64,000 nucleotides of DNA from Rhizomys pruinosus (GCA_009823505.1 VZQC01000265.1:758657-822656); one strand, 5' to 3'. Counted from the stretch's first letter, positions 21,845 through 32,951 are shown. The notes: generated by a model from the letters alone, not told the origin. A program made the numbers and translations.

Positions 21845-21998
21845 CTTTAGATAAAAAAATCTGAAAATGTTTCTGTAAAAGACCAAATAATAAACAATTT
21901 AGTCTTTACTGCCAACTTGGTCTTGGATATTGCTCTCATGGAATGAAAGCAGCCATGGACAATAAGGAAACAAACACATCCTAGTTCCAATAAAACTT
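21845..21998 (+). mobile_element. Ancient mammalian repeat, family unresolved
   Basis: 'tctgtaaaagaccaaataat', 'gaaagcagccatggacaata' and 'ccaataaaactttattttct' form a signature of a widespread old mammalian interspersed repeat whose name I cannot fix. Confidence 0.55.
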
Positions 21999-22745
21999 TA
22001 TTTTCTCAGAGTTGACAGATGAGCTTGGCCACTCCCAGCTTTAGACCTATCATGGTGTTACCAAGTACATAGCTTCTTTGTTTAGGGTTAAATTTGATTA
22101 GCAAATAGCGCAGAGTGACTGTGTGATGGGCATGCCACACAGTGATGATGCTCCCAGGAAAGCAGAAAGATTTGAAGTTGTGGGAACCTGTTACTGATAG
22201 AACCATCAGGAAGTTAGGAGCTGTACTGACTTACCCAGACATGCAAAAGAACATGCTATCCAAAGAGTGATCTGGGTCTACACTTGTGATTCAGAGTGCT
22301 TTGTAAGAGCCCTGGGGTTCCTCGGAGGTGCCTGGCACATGTGAGAGAGGAGCCACACAAGGGAGAGCGCCCTAGGTCCTCTTCCCTGTAGGTTTAGCCA
22401 GGGACCTGCATGCGATGTTTCTATTTAAGGCTTGGGGGATTTGTAAGGAAGACAAAGCCACGAGGGAAAATGGTAATGATATATGTATTAAAAAAAAAAA
22501 AACTAAAATCACTGGCAGAGACGATAGAGCTCATCTTCCCATAAAACATCCTTTCTAATTATATCTCCTGTGATTCAACCAAATGCTTGCAGCCCTGGGA
22601 GACGCTCTGTTCATGGCTCTCATGATATTCTGCCAGTGTTCTTTTTTTCTCGTTTCTATCAGTTCAGTGGCTGGAGCCTCCGTTTTACTCTTCCTTGACA
22701 GTAAGTTTGTCCAACATAAGAAGCTTCCTGGCATTCTAAAAGCAA
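21999..22745. other. Unique non-coding sequence
   Basis: No repeat beyond a 13-A run near 22490; no exon seen. Confidence 0.4.
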
Positions 22746-22747
22746 TT

Positions 22748-22820
22748 GTGTGTGTGTGTTGTGTGTGTGTGTGTGTGTGCACACGCGTGCATGCATGCGT
22801 GTGTGTGTGTGTGTATGTGT
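22748..22820. repeat. (GT)n with CG/CA interruptions
   Basis: GT repeats interrupted by gcacacgcgtgcatgcatgc. The alternating purine-pyrimidine run is a potential Z-DNA former. Confidence 0.93.
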
Positions 22821-22824
22821 AACA

Positions 22825-23045
22825 TTTTATTATTTTTTTATTTTTATAGTATGCCTGTATTGCCTGCATGTATGTAAGAATATCTGTGTCTTCAATGCCA
22901 GAGGAGGTCAGAAAAGGGTGTCGGATCCCCCAGGACTGGAGTTACAGACAAAGGTGTTAGCTGCCATGTGGGTGCTGGGAATCAAAACCTGGGTCCTCTG
23001 CAAGAGCAGCCAGTGCTCTTAACTGCTAAAACATCTCTCCAGCCC
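22825..23045 (-). mobile_element. B3 SINE
   Basis: T-rich tail, 'ggaggtcagaaaagggtgtc', 'ctgccatgtgggtgctggga', 'agtgctcttaactgc' and 'acatctctccagccccc'. Complete antisense copy. Confidence 0.88.
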
Positions 23046-23209
23046 CCTGTGTGTCTATGTGCAAGTTACTACATTATACATCTGATGTGAATGGGAACAT
23101 AGAAAAGTAGACTATGAAGACTCCTTCCTCACTCCTGCATTGTCTGGATGCATGGAGCTTCTTAAATGAAAACTCAGTTTCAACAGAAGAACATGACTAG
23201 AAATGTGTG

Positions 23210-23494
23210 GTGGCTGGGGCGGAGGGATGGCCTACGGTTAGGCGACGGACCGCTCTTGCAGAGGACCCGGGTTCGATCCCCAGCACCCACATGGCGGCTA
23301 GGCTGAGAACCGTCTGTGACTCCGGTTCCAGGGAGAACTCCAGTTCCAAGGCGGGATCCGAGACCGGTCTTCTGACCTCCGCGGCATCGCACGGGGATGG
23401 ACACGTGGCAGGCCAGAATGCAGCAGACATCATATACACATAAAATAAAAAAATTAAATAAAAATATTAAAAAAAATAAATAAATAAGAAAAAG
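23210..23494 (+). mobile_element. B2 SINE with internal duplication
   Basis: tRNA-like head with A/B-box sequence ('cctacggttaggcg', 'gggttcgatcccc') and an A-rich tail. gaaatgtgtg flanks it (23200-23209 and 23495-23504). It carries the duplicated 'ccagttcca' segment also seen in the copies at 32132, 40060 and 49622. It landed at the 5' end of the following B1. Confidence 0.9.
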
Positions 23495-23497
23495 GAA

Positions 23498-23640
23498 ATG
23501 TGTGTGGGCACACACCTTTAATCCCAGCACGAGGAAGGCAGAGGCAGGCAGATCTCTGTTAGTTCAAGGCATGCCTGGTCTACATAACAAGTTCCAGGCT
23601 AGCTGGGGCTACAGGGAAACCCTGACTCAAAAAGACACAA
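23498..23640 (+). mobile_element. B1 SINE
   Basis: 'gggcacacacctttaatccc', 'tgcctggtctacataacaag' and 'ggaaaccctgactcaaaaag', with an A-rich tail. Its first bases are separated from it by the B2 at 23210. Confidence 0.9.
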
Positions 23641-23669
23641 CAAAACAAAAAAAAACAACAACAACAAAA

Positions 23670-24150
23670 AAACAGAAATATACTTCCGAATGAGTTTTAT
23701 CCCGAACTGATCTCTTTCGAATGCACGCTTCCCAGGACGGCTACCTTGGCAGTCTTCCAGCGGGATTTTCCTATTTGGAATTACATTTAGATCCAGCTTT
23801 TCAACCGCATAAGAAAAATCAGTCTCATTCAGTTAGAGTGGACCCCATTTCATTTGCCCAGAAATGCTAGCTTTTGCACCTGGCCTCCAACCCTGCAGGG
23901 GTGGCTCCAAAGATCTCCACCTTTAAATGTGCAGCTGCCACAGTGAAGGACTGTCACAGACTTGTCCCAGTTCCACGGGGATTCTGAAGGTGAGCTATGT
24001 GGGGTGATGGCCATGCTGCAGCCTCCAGTGGACCCCTGAAACATGATGAATCACAGGGCGCTCCTGTTGGCACAGCCAAGGAAAGCGGGCCAGAGAAGGC
24101 TGGAAGTGGACCAGGTTTGGTCAAGAACTGGAATAAGGATTCAGCATCAG
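23670..24150. other. Unique non-coding sequence
   Basis: Nothing recognised; a 76-codon open frame at 23997-24227 runs into a MIR and is not supported. Confidence 0.4.
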
Positions 24151-24154
24151 CCAT

Positions 24155-24600
24155 GGAAAGTACTTTGGCTCCACAGCTAGACTCTGAAACCTGGATTCAA
24201 ATCCCAGCTTTGCCATGGATTAGCTGAAAAACTCAGCCAGGTTTCTTTATATAACATCATTACTAATATCTATATATATATAATGTATAATGTATAATGT
24301 ATTAGTGTTTGTACATAAGCACACCTATGACATGCACTGCCTGGGGAGGCCAGAAAAGGGGGTCTGATCCCCTGGAACTGGAGTTATGGATGGTTGTTAG
24401 TTGTCATGTGGGTGCTGGGAACCAAACCTGGGTCCTCTGCAAGAGTAGACAGTGCTCTTGACCAGTGAGCCATCTCTCCAGCCCTTTAGTCAAGTTTCTT
24501 AATGTCTCTGGCATTCTGTTCCCCTGGCTATGAAATGGGAACAAGAAGACTATAATCACTCAAGGATATCACAAGGACCAAGCCAGCTAATAATAGTACA
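24155..24600 (+). mobile_element. MIR SINE split by a B3
   Basis: 24155-24245 ('tggctccacagctagactct', 'ggattcaaatcccagctttg') and 24486-24600 ('tcaagtttcttaatgtctct', 'ctatgaaatgggaacaagaa') are the two halves of one MIR. The duplicated 'caggtttctt'/'caagtttctt' marks the B3 entry point. Confidence 0.8.
24270..24484 (-). mobile_element. B3 SINE inside MIR
   Basis: 'ggggaggccagaaaaggggg', 'gtcatgtgggtgctgggaac', 'agtgctcttgaccagtgagc' and 'catctctccagccc'. Preceded by an AT-rich tail (tatatataatgtataatg). Confidence 0.88.
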
Positions 24601-24754
24601 ACACTAACCATAACTTCTAGTTTGCTATTACCATCCATGGCTGAACAACATCTCAATTCATGTCTCCTTCAGCTTTTACAAAGTATAATCCAAACAAAGT
24701 AAAAAACTTGACCGTCTCGTCCCCACCACATCTGGAGGCTGGCTTAGGTATGTG

Positions 24755-24980
24755 AGCCTTATTTAAGCTGCAGTGACAAAATACCTCAGGCAGGGAAACT
24801 TATAAAGAGCTCACTGTTCTGGAGGATGGGAAGTTGAGGTCGAGGTGTGTTCTGTTCCTGGATCCTCATTGGCAGAAGGGCACTCATCCCTTAATTCCTC
24901 CACCTGTTAATCATATTTCATATTGACATCTTACATGAATTGGGGGGAGGTGACACCAACATCCAAACTGCAGCAAACCT
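24755..24980 (-). mobile_element. Degraded medium-reiterated repeat (RMER/MaLR-like)
   Basis: 'gcagtgacaaaatacctcag', 'gaaacttataaagagctcac' and a terminal 'acaccaacatccaaactgca' match the layout of the repeat inserted in gag, at greater divergence. Confidence 0.45.
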
Positions 24981-25899
24981 CTTAGTCTCGAAGAACAATG
25001 CTCTTGAAGGAGGGTTCGACTGCACCTAGATGTTGGTGCATCTGGGGTGGCCAGTGCCTACATGCTGGCTTACTCTTTGGGGATAATTTCAATGCTCTCC
25101 TCTTGTAGCCTGTCTGGTGGGCCAGTTCACTCTGGCATGGATTCTGGTATGTGTCACTCCACTTGCTCCTGAGAGGAAATGGGTCCCCTTTGCCCCATGG
25201 GGAGATTAATGGACCTGTGCTCTGCAGGGCTGTCAAAAATTCCTCCTTTTACCCCTGTAGACAGCTATCTCTGTTCAGGTCCTATCAGTTTCTGTGGCTC
25301 CCACATTCCAGGACTCACCTGTAAATCTCTCCTCCTGATTTTTCTGGGCAAAGAAAATTTCCCTGATGGCCTCTCCTGGGTCTTCAGTCTGGAAGTGAGG
25401 GATGGTGACAACCGCCAAGCAAGAGCTCAGAGACAGTCTACATCTCATCTGAGAATAGGAGATTTGAGACATAGTGTACCCTCTCTGGGTCTTGGCAAAA
25501 ATCCCAACACTCAATACTGGGGCCTTTGGGGGGGGGGGTCCGTTACATGCGGATGAATGCCAGACTGGGGACACTGAAATTACCCAGGAGCACTTGACTG
25601 TGAGGGCCCGGAATCTGCCGCTCCGTGTGGCCCCGGGATTCAAGGTGTTCTTCTTTCCAGCCTGCTCCTAAGGAATGCAGCCCAAGGATTCAGGCCCTGC
25701 CCTCTCATCCGCACGCCTGGCTCTTTCCAGGCATCACCTTAGCCAAAAAGAGTCCTTAGAACGCATGATTTAAAGTAAAAACCTGTCAGTTCTAAGCTTG
25801 TGCCTAGGCAAGAGGGGCGCTCAGATCGCAGGAAGGGGACAGAAGACCTGGCACAAGACAGGAAGGGGTAACAGAGACGAAAGGAAAAAAATGCAGGCA
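24981..25899. other. Unique sequence leading into the CpG island
   Basis: No repeat except an 11-G run (about 25528-25538). Overlapping frames of 122-125 codons on both strands have no recognisable domain. Confidence 0.4.
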
Positions 25900-27080
25900 G
25901 TGGTGAAATACTCTCCAAGACTTCACATTAAATGGGGACGCCTGGCGCCTGCGGCGGGGTCAAATGAGGTCAGACAAGCTGATCCTTGGAATTAAGGGCA
26001 TCCTGGGGACAGCTGCAGAGCAGGAGGCTCCTGTCCTCGCTTTCTAAGCAGGACGGGATCCCAAGAGGCGGGGGCGGGAAGCCCCTTTTGAGGTGGTGAT
26101 GGTAGCTTGTGTCTTTCACCCACCAAAAGCGACGTGGAGCTCAGCGCAAAGCCCAGAAGAGAGACAAAGAATAACTGTCAGTGTTTTGTACGTCTCCTTA
26201 AGAATCGATTCTTGGTGCACGGTCCCTAAAGCCAAAACCAAACAAAACATTCCTGGAAACATCAACAGACTTTGCATCCGTGACAGGCCCCCGAAGCGGA
26301 TTCTATGAGTTCGTGACAACGAAATGCATGATGTGCAAATCTCCACGAGGTCCTCCGGGACCACGATGGGTGTCCCCGAGCTCGCCTGGACTGCCGAAGG
26401 CCGGGGTGAGTCTGCTTTACGGGCAGGAAAACTTTTGCAGGGCTGGCCTGGTGGCGCGGCCTGCGGCCCCTGGACACGCAGCGCGACACTGCCACCTAGT
26501 GGCAGTCTTCTTCATCGCCAAGGCCGCTCGCAGCCTTGAGCAGAGGACTTGCTCAGGCGCCTGGCAGCTCACGTCCGCTGGAACGCTGCAGCCCAGCCGA
26601 AGCCCGCGAGGGCGGGGCGCACCAGCGCCGGTCACGTGGGTTAGCAACAAGCAGCAGCCAATGGGAGCGCGAGTCAGGTGGCGCGTGCGTTGGCTGCCCA
26701 CCCGAGGCGCGGAGAAGGCTAGCAGGGATCTGCTCCTGCCTTGCTCACTGGAGCTGCGGGAGGGGGCGTGGCCGGGCGCCTTCCTTGTGGGAGCCCTTGT
26801 CCACAGAGGAGTAACCGGACTTCCCCCGCTTCCCCTGCACATCAGTGACCTCGTGGAGGGGCAGCGGGTCAGTGGGAAGCAGACGGAAGAGACCCCTGAG
26901 CCGGGAGTCTGGTTCCCTTGCGTGGCCACTTGTTGCTCTGATTGAGCCTTAGGACCGAATTTGTCATCGAGATCCACGCTGGGAATTAAATCCAAATAAA
27001 GATGCTTCAGGGTCCCTCGTTGCTCTCCCCGTAGCAGGTGGGCACCAGGACCTCGCAAAGCCGAGGGCTGGCCAGAGGAC
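25900..27080. promoter_or_regulatory. CpG island with promoter-like motifs; gene not identified
   Basis: CpG is frequent here and rare outside SINEs elsewhere, densest at about 26420-26880. Motifs: GC box gggcggggc (26610-26618), E-box CACGTG (26633-26638), CCAAT (26658-26662), KLF/Sp1-like ggggcgtggc (26763-26772) and a CTCF match (26490-26504). A consensus-like donor, GTGAGT at 26406-26411, could end a first exon on the plus strand. Open frames of 221 codons run on both strands (26280-26945 plus, 26417-27082 minus). Neither shows a domain, and GC-rich sequence has few stops, so I do not call a CDS. Confidence 0.6.
26490..26504 (-). promoter_or_regulatory. CTCF-like motif in CpG island
   Basis: The plus strand reads tgccacctagtggca. 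On the minus strand this gives CCACTAGGTGGCA(G), which fits the core CCASYAGRKGGCRS at every position. The site is nearly palindromic. Confidence 0.6.
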
Positions 27081-27089
27081 AAAGCAGAG

Positions 27090-27845
27090 AGCCTGGAATT
27101 GGGTTGGAAAATAAAAAAGTCAGCTTAGTTGGTTTTAATTATCTTCAATGGAAAAGCCACATCCAAAAGTACAAATAATGACTTTTATGGTAATCCCACC
27201 ATGTTGACATAAACCAGCCCACCCATGAACGCAGAGCTGACCACAGTGCAAAATGTCAGGGGTGTACAGTGGGGCCTGGGGGAATCGATCATCCGGCGGG
27301 ACCAGACCAGCATGCGTTGTCTTGGCTCCCTGGGCTGAGCACACTCATCTTGTGAATGGCCTCTCCAGCCTTTTCTTCCTCTGAAACGAATCCAGGACGG
27401 AGCGGAGGGGCATTTAACTCATTCCCCTCCCTGAGGCACTTCGAAAGACTGTAAGCTGTTACTACCTTTATGGGGTGTGATGATAGAGACAAGAATAGCT
27501 CAACCAGCGGGGTCTGTGCATCCTGTTTTTAACCTCCCCCCAGATGTTGCATTCTGTTCTTTGATAACCTACTTCTGATGCTAACCACCTTTAACTGTGG
27601 CATAACTTTCCATTCTCGGGTTTGAGCTGTGTTTCTTCGAGGTCATTCAGGGTCTGGCTCTCTCCCAGACAGAGATGGAGCATTTGCAGGGTAGCCTGTG
27701 GAATTCAGTGCTAGAGATGCACCTGTCAGGAACTGGGAACATCTTGATGCAAACTTGGGGCTCTGCCATGGCATTTCCTTCATGTGGGCACTGACACATT
27801 ATTGATTCATTTAGAGAACAGGCCCTGTGGACCCACAGTATGCTG
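27090..27845. other. Unique non-coding sequence
   Basis: Nothing recognised downstream of the CpG island. Confidence 0.4.
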
Positions 27846-27849
27846 TTTA

Positions 27850-27992
27850 TTTTTTTTATTTATTTTTGTATGTGTATGAATGTACTGTCTGCATGTAGGT
27901 TTGTGTACCCGGGTCATGCAATGCCGGAGGTCAGAAGAGGGTGTCAGATTCCTCTGGAACTGGAGTTAACCACTAGGTCTTCTCTCCAGCCC
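27850..27992 (-). mobile_element. B2/B3 SINE with internal deletion
   Basis: 'gtatgtgtatgaatgtactg', 'ggaggtcagaagagggtgtc' and 'ctctggaactggagtt' are followed directly by 'accactaggtcttctctccag'. The usual middle (ccatgtgggtgctgg..) is missing. Confidence 0.75.
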
Positions 27993-28620
27993 CGCAGTGT
28001 GCTGTTTAATAATTACATTTCTACAAATCCTGACCAGGATGGCTATTTCGTCTCAGTCCATCAACATGGATTGAGTTCTAAGTGCCAGGTCTCCACTTAG
28101 GTTCGAAATTATAGCACTGTAGCAAGAATTTAGTGCCATCAAAGAATTTAGTGCCATCAAATAGATTCACAAAGAAAGAAGTGAGAAATGACCACCTCAA
28201 CTCCACAGTCAAGGACCAACTCACCGACTGGCCTCTGCTGATTGATTGCTGCACCCTCTTAATCTGTTTCCTCCAACAATGGCCTGTGGAACTTTTTTCA
28301 TCATGAATAATATAACCATCCCTGTGTTTAATATCATTAGTTAATGGGATCCAATGGGAAGAGTCAGGGGCTAGTAATTAAAAAGGAAACAAATCCCATA
28401 CATCTGGTTCCAGCCTGGCTCTTGCACTTGACAGAAATCCCTAACTTTCAACAGATTTTGATGATCTGAATCTCAGTTTCTTCATCCCCAGAATTTTCTT
28501 GGCAACTGCACAAAGACAGGATCCAGGTCATGGTTTTCTCATCTATAAACTGAGGATTGTGAACTAGGTTTACAGTTTGATGAATTGTTTTCTGGAGAAG
28601 ATTCCTCCTTTAAAAATAAA
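27993..28620. other. Mostly unique sequence with a short direct repeat
   Basis: aaagaatttagtgccatca-type units are repeated in tandem at about 28122-28160. 28395-28490 weakly resembles a plus-strand MIR ('tctcagtttcttcatcccca'). Confidence 0.4.
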
Positions 28621-28627
28621 ATATGAT

Positions 28628-28760
28628 GTCACCAGGCATGGTGGTGCACCATTAATCCTAGCACTTGGGAGGCAGAGGCAGGCGGATCTTTGTGAGTTCA
28701 AGGCCAGCCTGGTCTACAGAGTGAGTTCCAGGACAGCTGGGGCTACTATCTCAAAAAGAC
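28628..28760 (+). mobile_element. B1 SINE, left arm of a palindrome
   Basis: 'accaggcatggtggtgcacc' through 'ggtctacagagtgagttcca' to 'ctcaaaaagacc'. The segment that normally lies between 'gctac' and 'ctcaaaa' is shortened to 'tat', a private deletion also present in the mirrored copy. Confidence 0.9.
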
Positions 28761-28867
28761 CAATATATATATATATTGGTCTTTTTGAGATAGTAGCCCC
28801 AGCTGTCCTGGAACTCACTCTGTAGACCAGGCTGGCCTTGAACTCACAAAGATCCGCCTGCCTCTGC
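28672..28867. repeat. Perfect 196-bp palindrome of B1 sequence
   Basis: Two 98-base arms are exact reverse complements with no spacer; the centre is between 28769 and 28770 in an AT run. The right arm is an antisense B1 carrying the same private deletion as the left. The palindrome ends exactly at the NNN at 28868-28870. Confidence 0.95.
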
Positions 28868-29020
28868 NNNATATATATATATATATATTGGTCTTTTTGA
28901 GATAATATATATATATATATTCTATCTCAAAATATATATATATATATTGTATATGTATATTGTATAGATAGTATATATATCAAAATATATATATACTATC
29001 ATATATATATATATTTATAA
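28868..29020. repeat. 3-N gap and complex (AT)n block
   Basis: NNN at 28868-28870, then AT repeats interspersed with fragments of the same B1 end ('attggtctttttgagata' and 'tatctcaaaatatat'). It looks like an unresolved foldback-prone region. Confidence 0.9.
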
Positions 29021-30795
29021 TGTAATGTCAAAACCCCAACACATAGCACACAGGTTGGCTTCTGCCCTGAGGCAGAAAGTTCTGGATCTTATAATACTCA
29101 CTTTACTCCCTAAAAGTCCCTGAGGCACCTGTGTAGAGCCATAGGGTTCCAACAAACACAATTTGAAATTCACTATGCTAGATGACTACTTTAAGGTACC
29201 TTGCATTTCTAAAAACCCTGTAAGCTGAGATTTTCTAACACAGGATGTTTTTATGATGAATTTGAAGTCCTGTTTTCTTTCTTTATGTATTAGTAGGTTT
29301 GGGGAGACAATCACCAGCTTTACTAAAGCCAAAACATGTTTCCTTGCTCTCTGCCCAAGTACAAAGCCAATGACTGTGCCAAAGAATAAAATTAAATTTT
29401 GATGGAACATAGCCTATTATAATGAGAAAAACACCTCGCTGGGGATGCCTCTAACTAGTTCTATAACATTCATCAAGTTAAGAAACATTCTTAACTTGCT
29501 CAAATCTTAAAAATAAGGAGGTTGAGTAGTTTAGTAATCCTAGTAGCCAGGAGCATGGGCACGCCTGGACTCAACACCCTAATGAGTTTCTTTTTCACTG
29601 TGCCTCAGGCTAAATTGCTCCCTCGCCCTCTCTAATGTGTGTAAACCCAGCCTGTTGGAGGCCAGGGGAGCAAGGAGACAAATTAGGTTGTAAATGACAC
29701 ACCAGGACATCAAACTATAAACAGTAACTGACCCATTGTTGTGTTTGCACAGGTGGTTTGAGTTCACAGCAGGCCTTGACCCCAGCTCAGCAAGCAGAAA
29801 CCCCATTCTAGTAGGAAGGAGTTCTGCCCGATGTTCAATGTGCTGGGCATGTCCAGGAGGGCAAACTAAGAAACCCAAGAAAACCCCTGAGTTTGGAGGA
29901 GAAGTTTTAAAGGAAACAGTCTGGGTTAAGGACCAGGGTTAGGCCAAAAGATCTGAGCCACACACAGACTATGATTCATTATCTCTGAACATGCACATGA
30001 AAAAAAAAAAAAGTCGACTTTAGGGCTGGACATAAGAAAAGCAACTCGCCTCGTGGCAATGACTTGGTTATAAGTTAACTTTATGGGTCGCTGAATGTCT
30101 GGAAACAGACTATAAAGAAAAGAAAGGGTGACCCAAGAGCTTTGTGTTGGAAATGTCTGTGACCAGTTGCTTCTGGAACTGAGATGTATTGACTGTGATA
30201 AAACTTTATAGGCTTGGCACCTGTCTGTTAAAGTTGGAGCTGGAAGCAAACTTTGGACTGAGTAATTGGTCTGAAGCTGTGTTTAAGAGGGGAAACAGAA
30301 GAGATTTTATTCTAATCAGAAAACAGTGTAGTTTCTAAGGGTTCTGCCCTTCTTGGTGACCTGTATCTCAGAAGGCTACCTGTAGATATCTTTTCTAAGT
30401 TAATTTCCAAACAAGCTAGAAGAGTTTGACCACCCTAGCCTTTTTTGTTGTTGTCTAATCACCTTATTTTGAAATTGGAAATCAGTTAAAATAAAAATAA
30501 AAGAGCCTGCTATTGAGAATTGCTATCCTTAACTGTTTCCATATGGGGAAAAACAATGTTTTGTACCTAATGTTGAAATCTATTCAATCATCATTTTGAA
30601 CATTAACGTCCTTCAGTTAGCCAATAATTATTTATTAAGCACATACCTCACATAATCTGGTGTTACAGAACATAGTATCCAAAGCTGTAGGCAGGAAATT
30701 TGAAACAAGATTCGGCTAAAAATGCTTCAGAAAATAAATCTTTTTTCCATTTAATTTTTTTTCAAGATTGGTAAAATGCAAGTTTTATTCAAAAT
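29021..30795. other. Unique non-coding sequence, about 1.8 kb
   Basis: No SINE or exon recognised; a 12-A run at about 30000. Confidence 0.4.
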
Positions 30796-30802
30796 ATGAC
30801 AG

Positions 30803-30956
30803 AGGCGGGGATGGCACCCCACATCTGTTATGCCAACACTTGAGAGGCCAGGCAGGAGGAGTCTAAGCCTGAGGCCCGTTTGAGCTACATAGCAAGTCTC
30901 TCTTTTGTTTTTTCTCTCCCTCTCCCTCTCTCTCTCTCTCTCTTTCTCTTTCTCAT
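30803..30956 (+). mobile_element. B1/B4-like SINE with (TC)n tail
   Basis: 'ggcggggatggcaccccaca', 'cacttgagaggccaggcagg' and 'gagctacatagcaagtctct' match an old 7SL-derived SINE. (TC)n fills 30913-30954. Confidence 0.65.
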
Positions 30957-31164
30957 ACACACACAAACCAATACTAAGAAAAAAAATGTGATGGAGAAAA
31001 GGGCTGCACTGAGTTTCAGGAGACTGAAGAGCTGAACTTAGGTATCATTATCAATAGCTATGTGGCAATGGAAGAGAACACTTCATCTTTGGGGCTCTGA
31101 TAAACCTCTAATGGAGGTTGAACTAGGTCATATTTCCTCCCACAAAGATTAACTGTAAAAACTG

Positions 31165-31375
31165 TGTGATAGTTACCAAGATAAGCACTATTCATTCTTT
31201 ATCAGTTAATCCTCATAAGAACCCTATGATACTGTTCTCCCCCATTTTCCCATGAGGGAACTAGCCTTACAGAGGTTTGGAAACTTGCCCAAGGTCAAGC
31301 AGTGACTAAGTGGCAAATCTGACATTGAACTTAGCCCTTCCCACCTTCCAAGTTCCACTTTCCCATTTCACAATA
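31165..31375 (-). mobile_element. MIR SINE
   Basis: 'taatcctcataagaacccta', 'cattttcccatgagggaact', 'cttgcccaaggtcaagcagt' and 'gactaagtggcaaatctgac' form a well-ordered antisense MIR. Confidence 0.85.
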
Positions 31376-31424
31376 CTGAGCTGTCCTGGAAGGAAAGCAA
31401 CCTAATGCTTTTTTATTTCTACTT

Positions 31425-31735
31425 ATTGAGTATTCCTTATCTGAAGTGTTTGAAATGAGGAGCATTTTTTATTTCAAATGTTGGAGTGTTTGCAAATTCA
31501 TAATGAGATATTTCAGAGATAGGACCCAAGTCTAATGAAGTTTGTTTGTGTTTTGTATATATCATACATGCATATCCTTGAAGATAATTTATACAGCATT
31601 TTTAATGCACTGGTGATTTAACTGCAACTCAAGACAGCAGGTCAGGTATGTAGTTTACTACTTATAACATCATGTTGGTATTCAAAAGGTTTGTATTTTG
31701 GGTCTCTGGATTTGGAATGTTCAATTGCTATCAGA
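31425..31735 (+). mobile_element. Ancient mammalian repeat ('ttgagtattccttatctgaa' type)
   Basis: 'ttgagtattccttatctgaa', 'tgagatatttcagagatagg' and 'tttggatttggaatgtt..' form the layout of an old interspersed repeat; family name not resolved. A second, interrupted copy lies at 50465-51470. Confidence 0.6.
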
Positions 31736-32131
31736 TTGTCACCTGCACTTCATTATAGTGCTAATAAGCATCATCCTACATAGAACTCTCTAAGCTCCCA
31801 GAGTCTTTCCCATAAGTGATTGCTGAAGCATAGTGTGGAGATATCTACCAAGGGAGAAGGGAAGTCGTTCCAGGAAACAGTGTGCTCATACCCATGAGAA
31901 CTGAGTAGGAGATGAGACTTCTGGTTAGTGACTGTGACCCAACCTTCAGAATACACAAGGAAATTACCACCCAGGAAAAATGGTTAAGACAGCCAAGGTT
32001 TAATGATGCCTGGCCAAGGCTTTCTTGTCACTTCCTTTCATAGACCTCTTACACCAACCCTGGCTTCTAAATGCCTTCATAGCTATTCAGTCAACATAGT
32101 GTCAGGCATGTAGATAAGAAATAGTACTTGA

Positions 32132-32374
32132 GGGCTGGAGAGATAGCCTAGCGGTTAAGAGCACCGACTGCTCTTGCAGAGGACTTGGGTTCCATCCCCA
32201 GCACCCACATGGCGGCTGAGAACCGTCTGTAACACCAATTCCAGGAGAACTCCAGTTCCAGGGGAATCCAAGACCCTCTTCTGATCTCTGCGGCATTGCA
32301 CGACACGGGTGCACAGACCTACATGCAGACAATACATTCATACACATACAAAAAATAAATAAAATAAAATAAAA
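32132..32374 (+). mobile_element. B2 SINE with internal duplication, 16-bp target duplication
   Basis: Complete B2: A/B boxes, 'agcacccacatggcggctga', and an AAAT-rich tail. aagaaatagtacttga flanks it at 32116-32131 and 32375-32390. It contains the tandem 'ccaattccaggagaa/ctccagttccagggga' duplication. Confidence 0.96.
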
Positions 32375-32390
32375 AAGAAATAGTACTTGA

Positions 32391-32785
32391 ATCAGGAATC
32401 AGAATATGGTCAGGGTTATCTGTAGTAGTTTCTGGTTTCCCCATGCCCGAGGTACAGTTAAAAGAGAAACTCACTTAGGACCCTCATTCGGAGTGACCAA
32501 AGCCTTGGGGGTTCCTGGAAGGAAATAATCTTATTGGTACAAGTGGGGATCTAAAAGTATCAACTCCACAGGCCTTGGGGATGCTTTGGTTTTAAAAATA
32601 TCTAAAACAAAAGATAGCAATTTATCCTAAAAGGAAGAATGATAGCCTAAAGATAAATCTTTGCTCTTGCAAAAAACTGTCTCCTGGGGTACACCAAGGT
32701 TTACCATAAGATGGCTTAGGATAAGTCAGATATTTATGAGCAGACATAAACTGCACAAATGCAATTATTTTTAAAAAATTGGGGG
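32391..32785. other. Unique non-coding sequence
   Basis: Nothing recognised. Confidence 0.4.
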
Positions 32786-32789
32786 GCAG

Positions 32790-32951
32790 TAGCAAGGCAA
32801 GATGGCTTAAAAAATAAAAGCCCTTGCTGCTAAGCCTGACAACCTGAGTTTGGTCCCCAGGACCAAAATGCTAGACAGCCAACTCTTGCAAGTTGTTCTA
32901 TGACCTCTACATGGCTACCTTGGCAAAGGCATGAACACACGCATGCACACA

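Noticed and set aside
23197..23443. Open frames on both strands in a CpG-rich segment
   Set aside because: The segment is a B2 SINE; its CpGs and open frames come from the repeat.
26280..27082. Overlapping 221-codon open frames on both strands
   Set aside because: Low stop density is expected in GC-rich island DNA, both strands are open at once, and neither translation shows a domain or protein-like composition.
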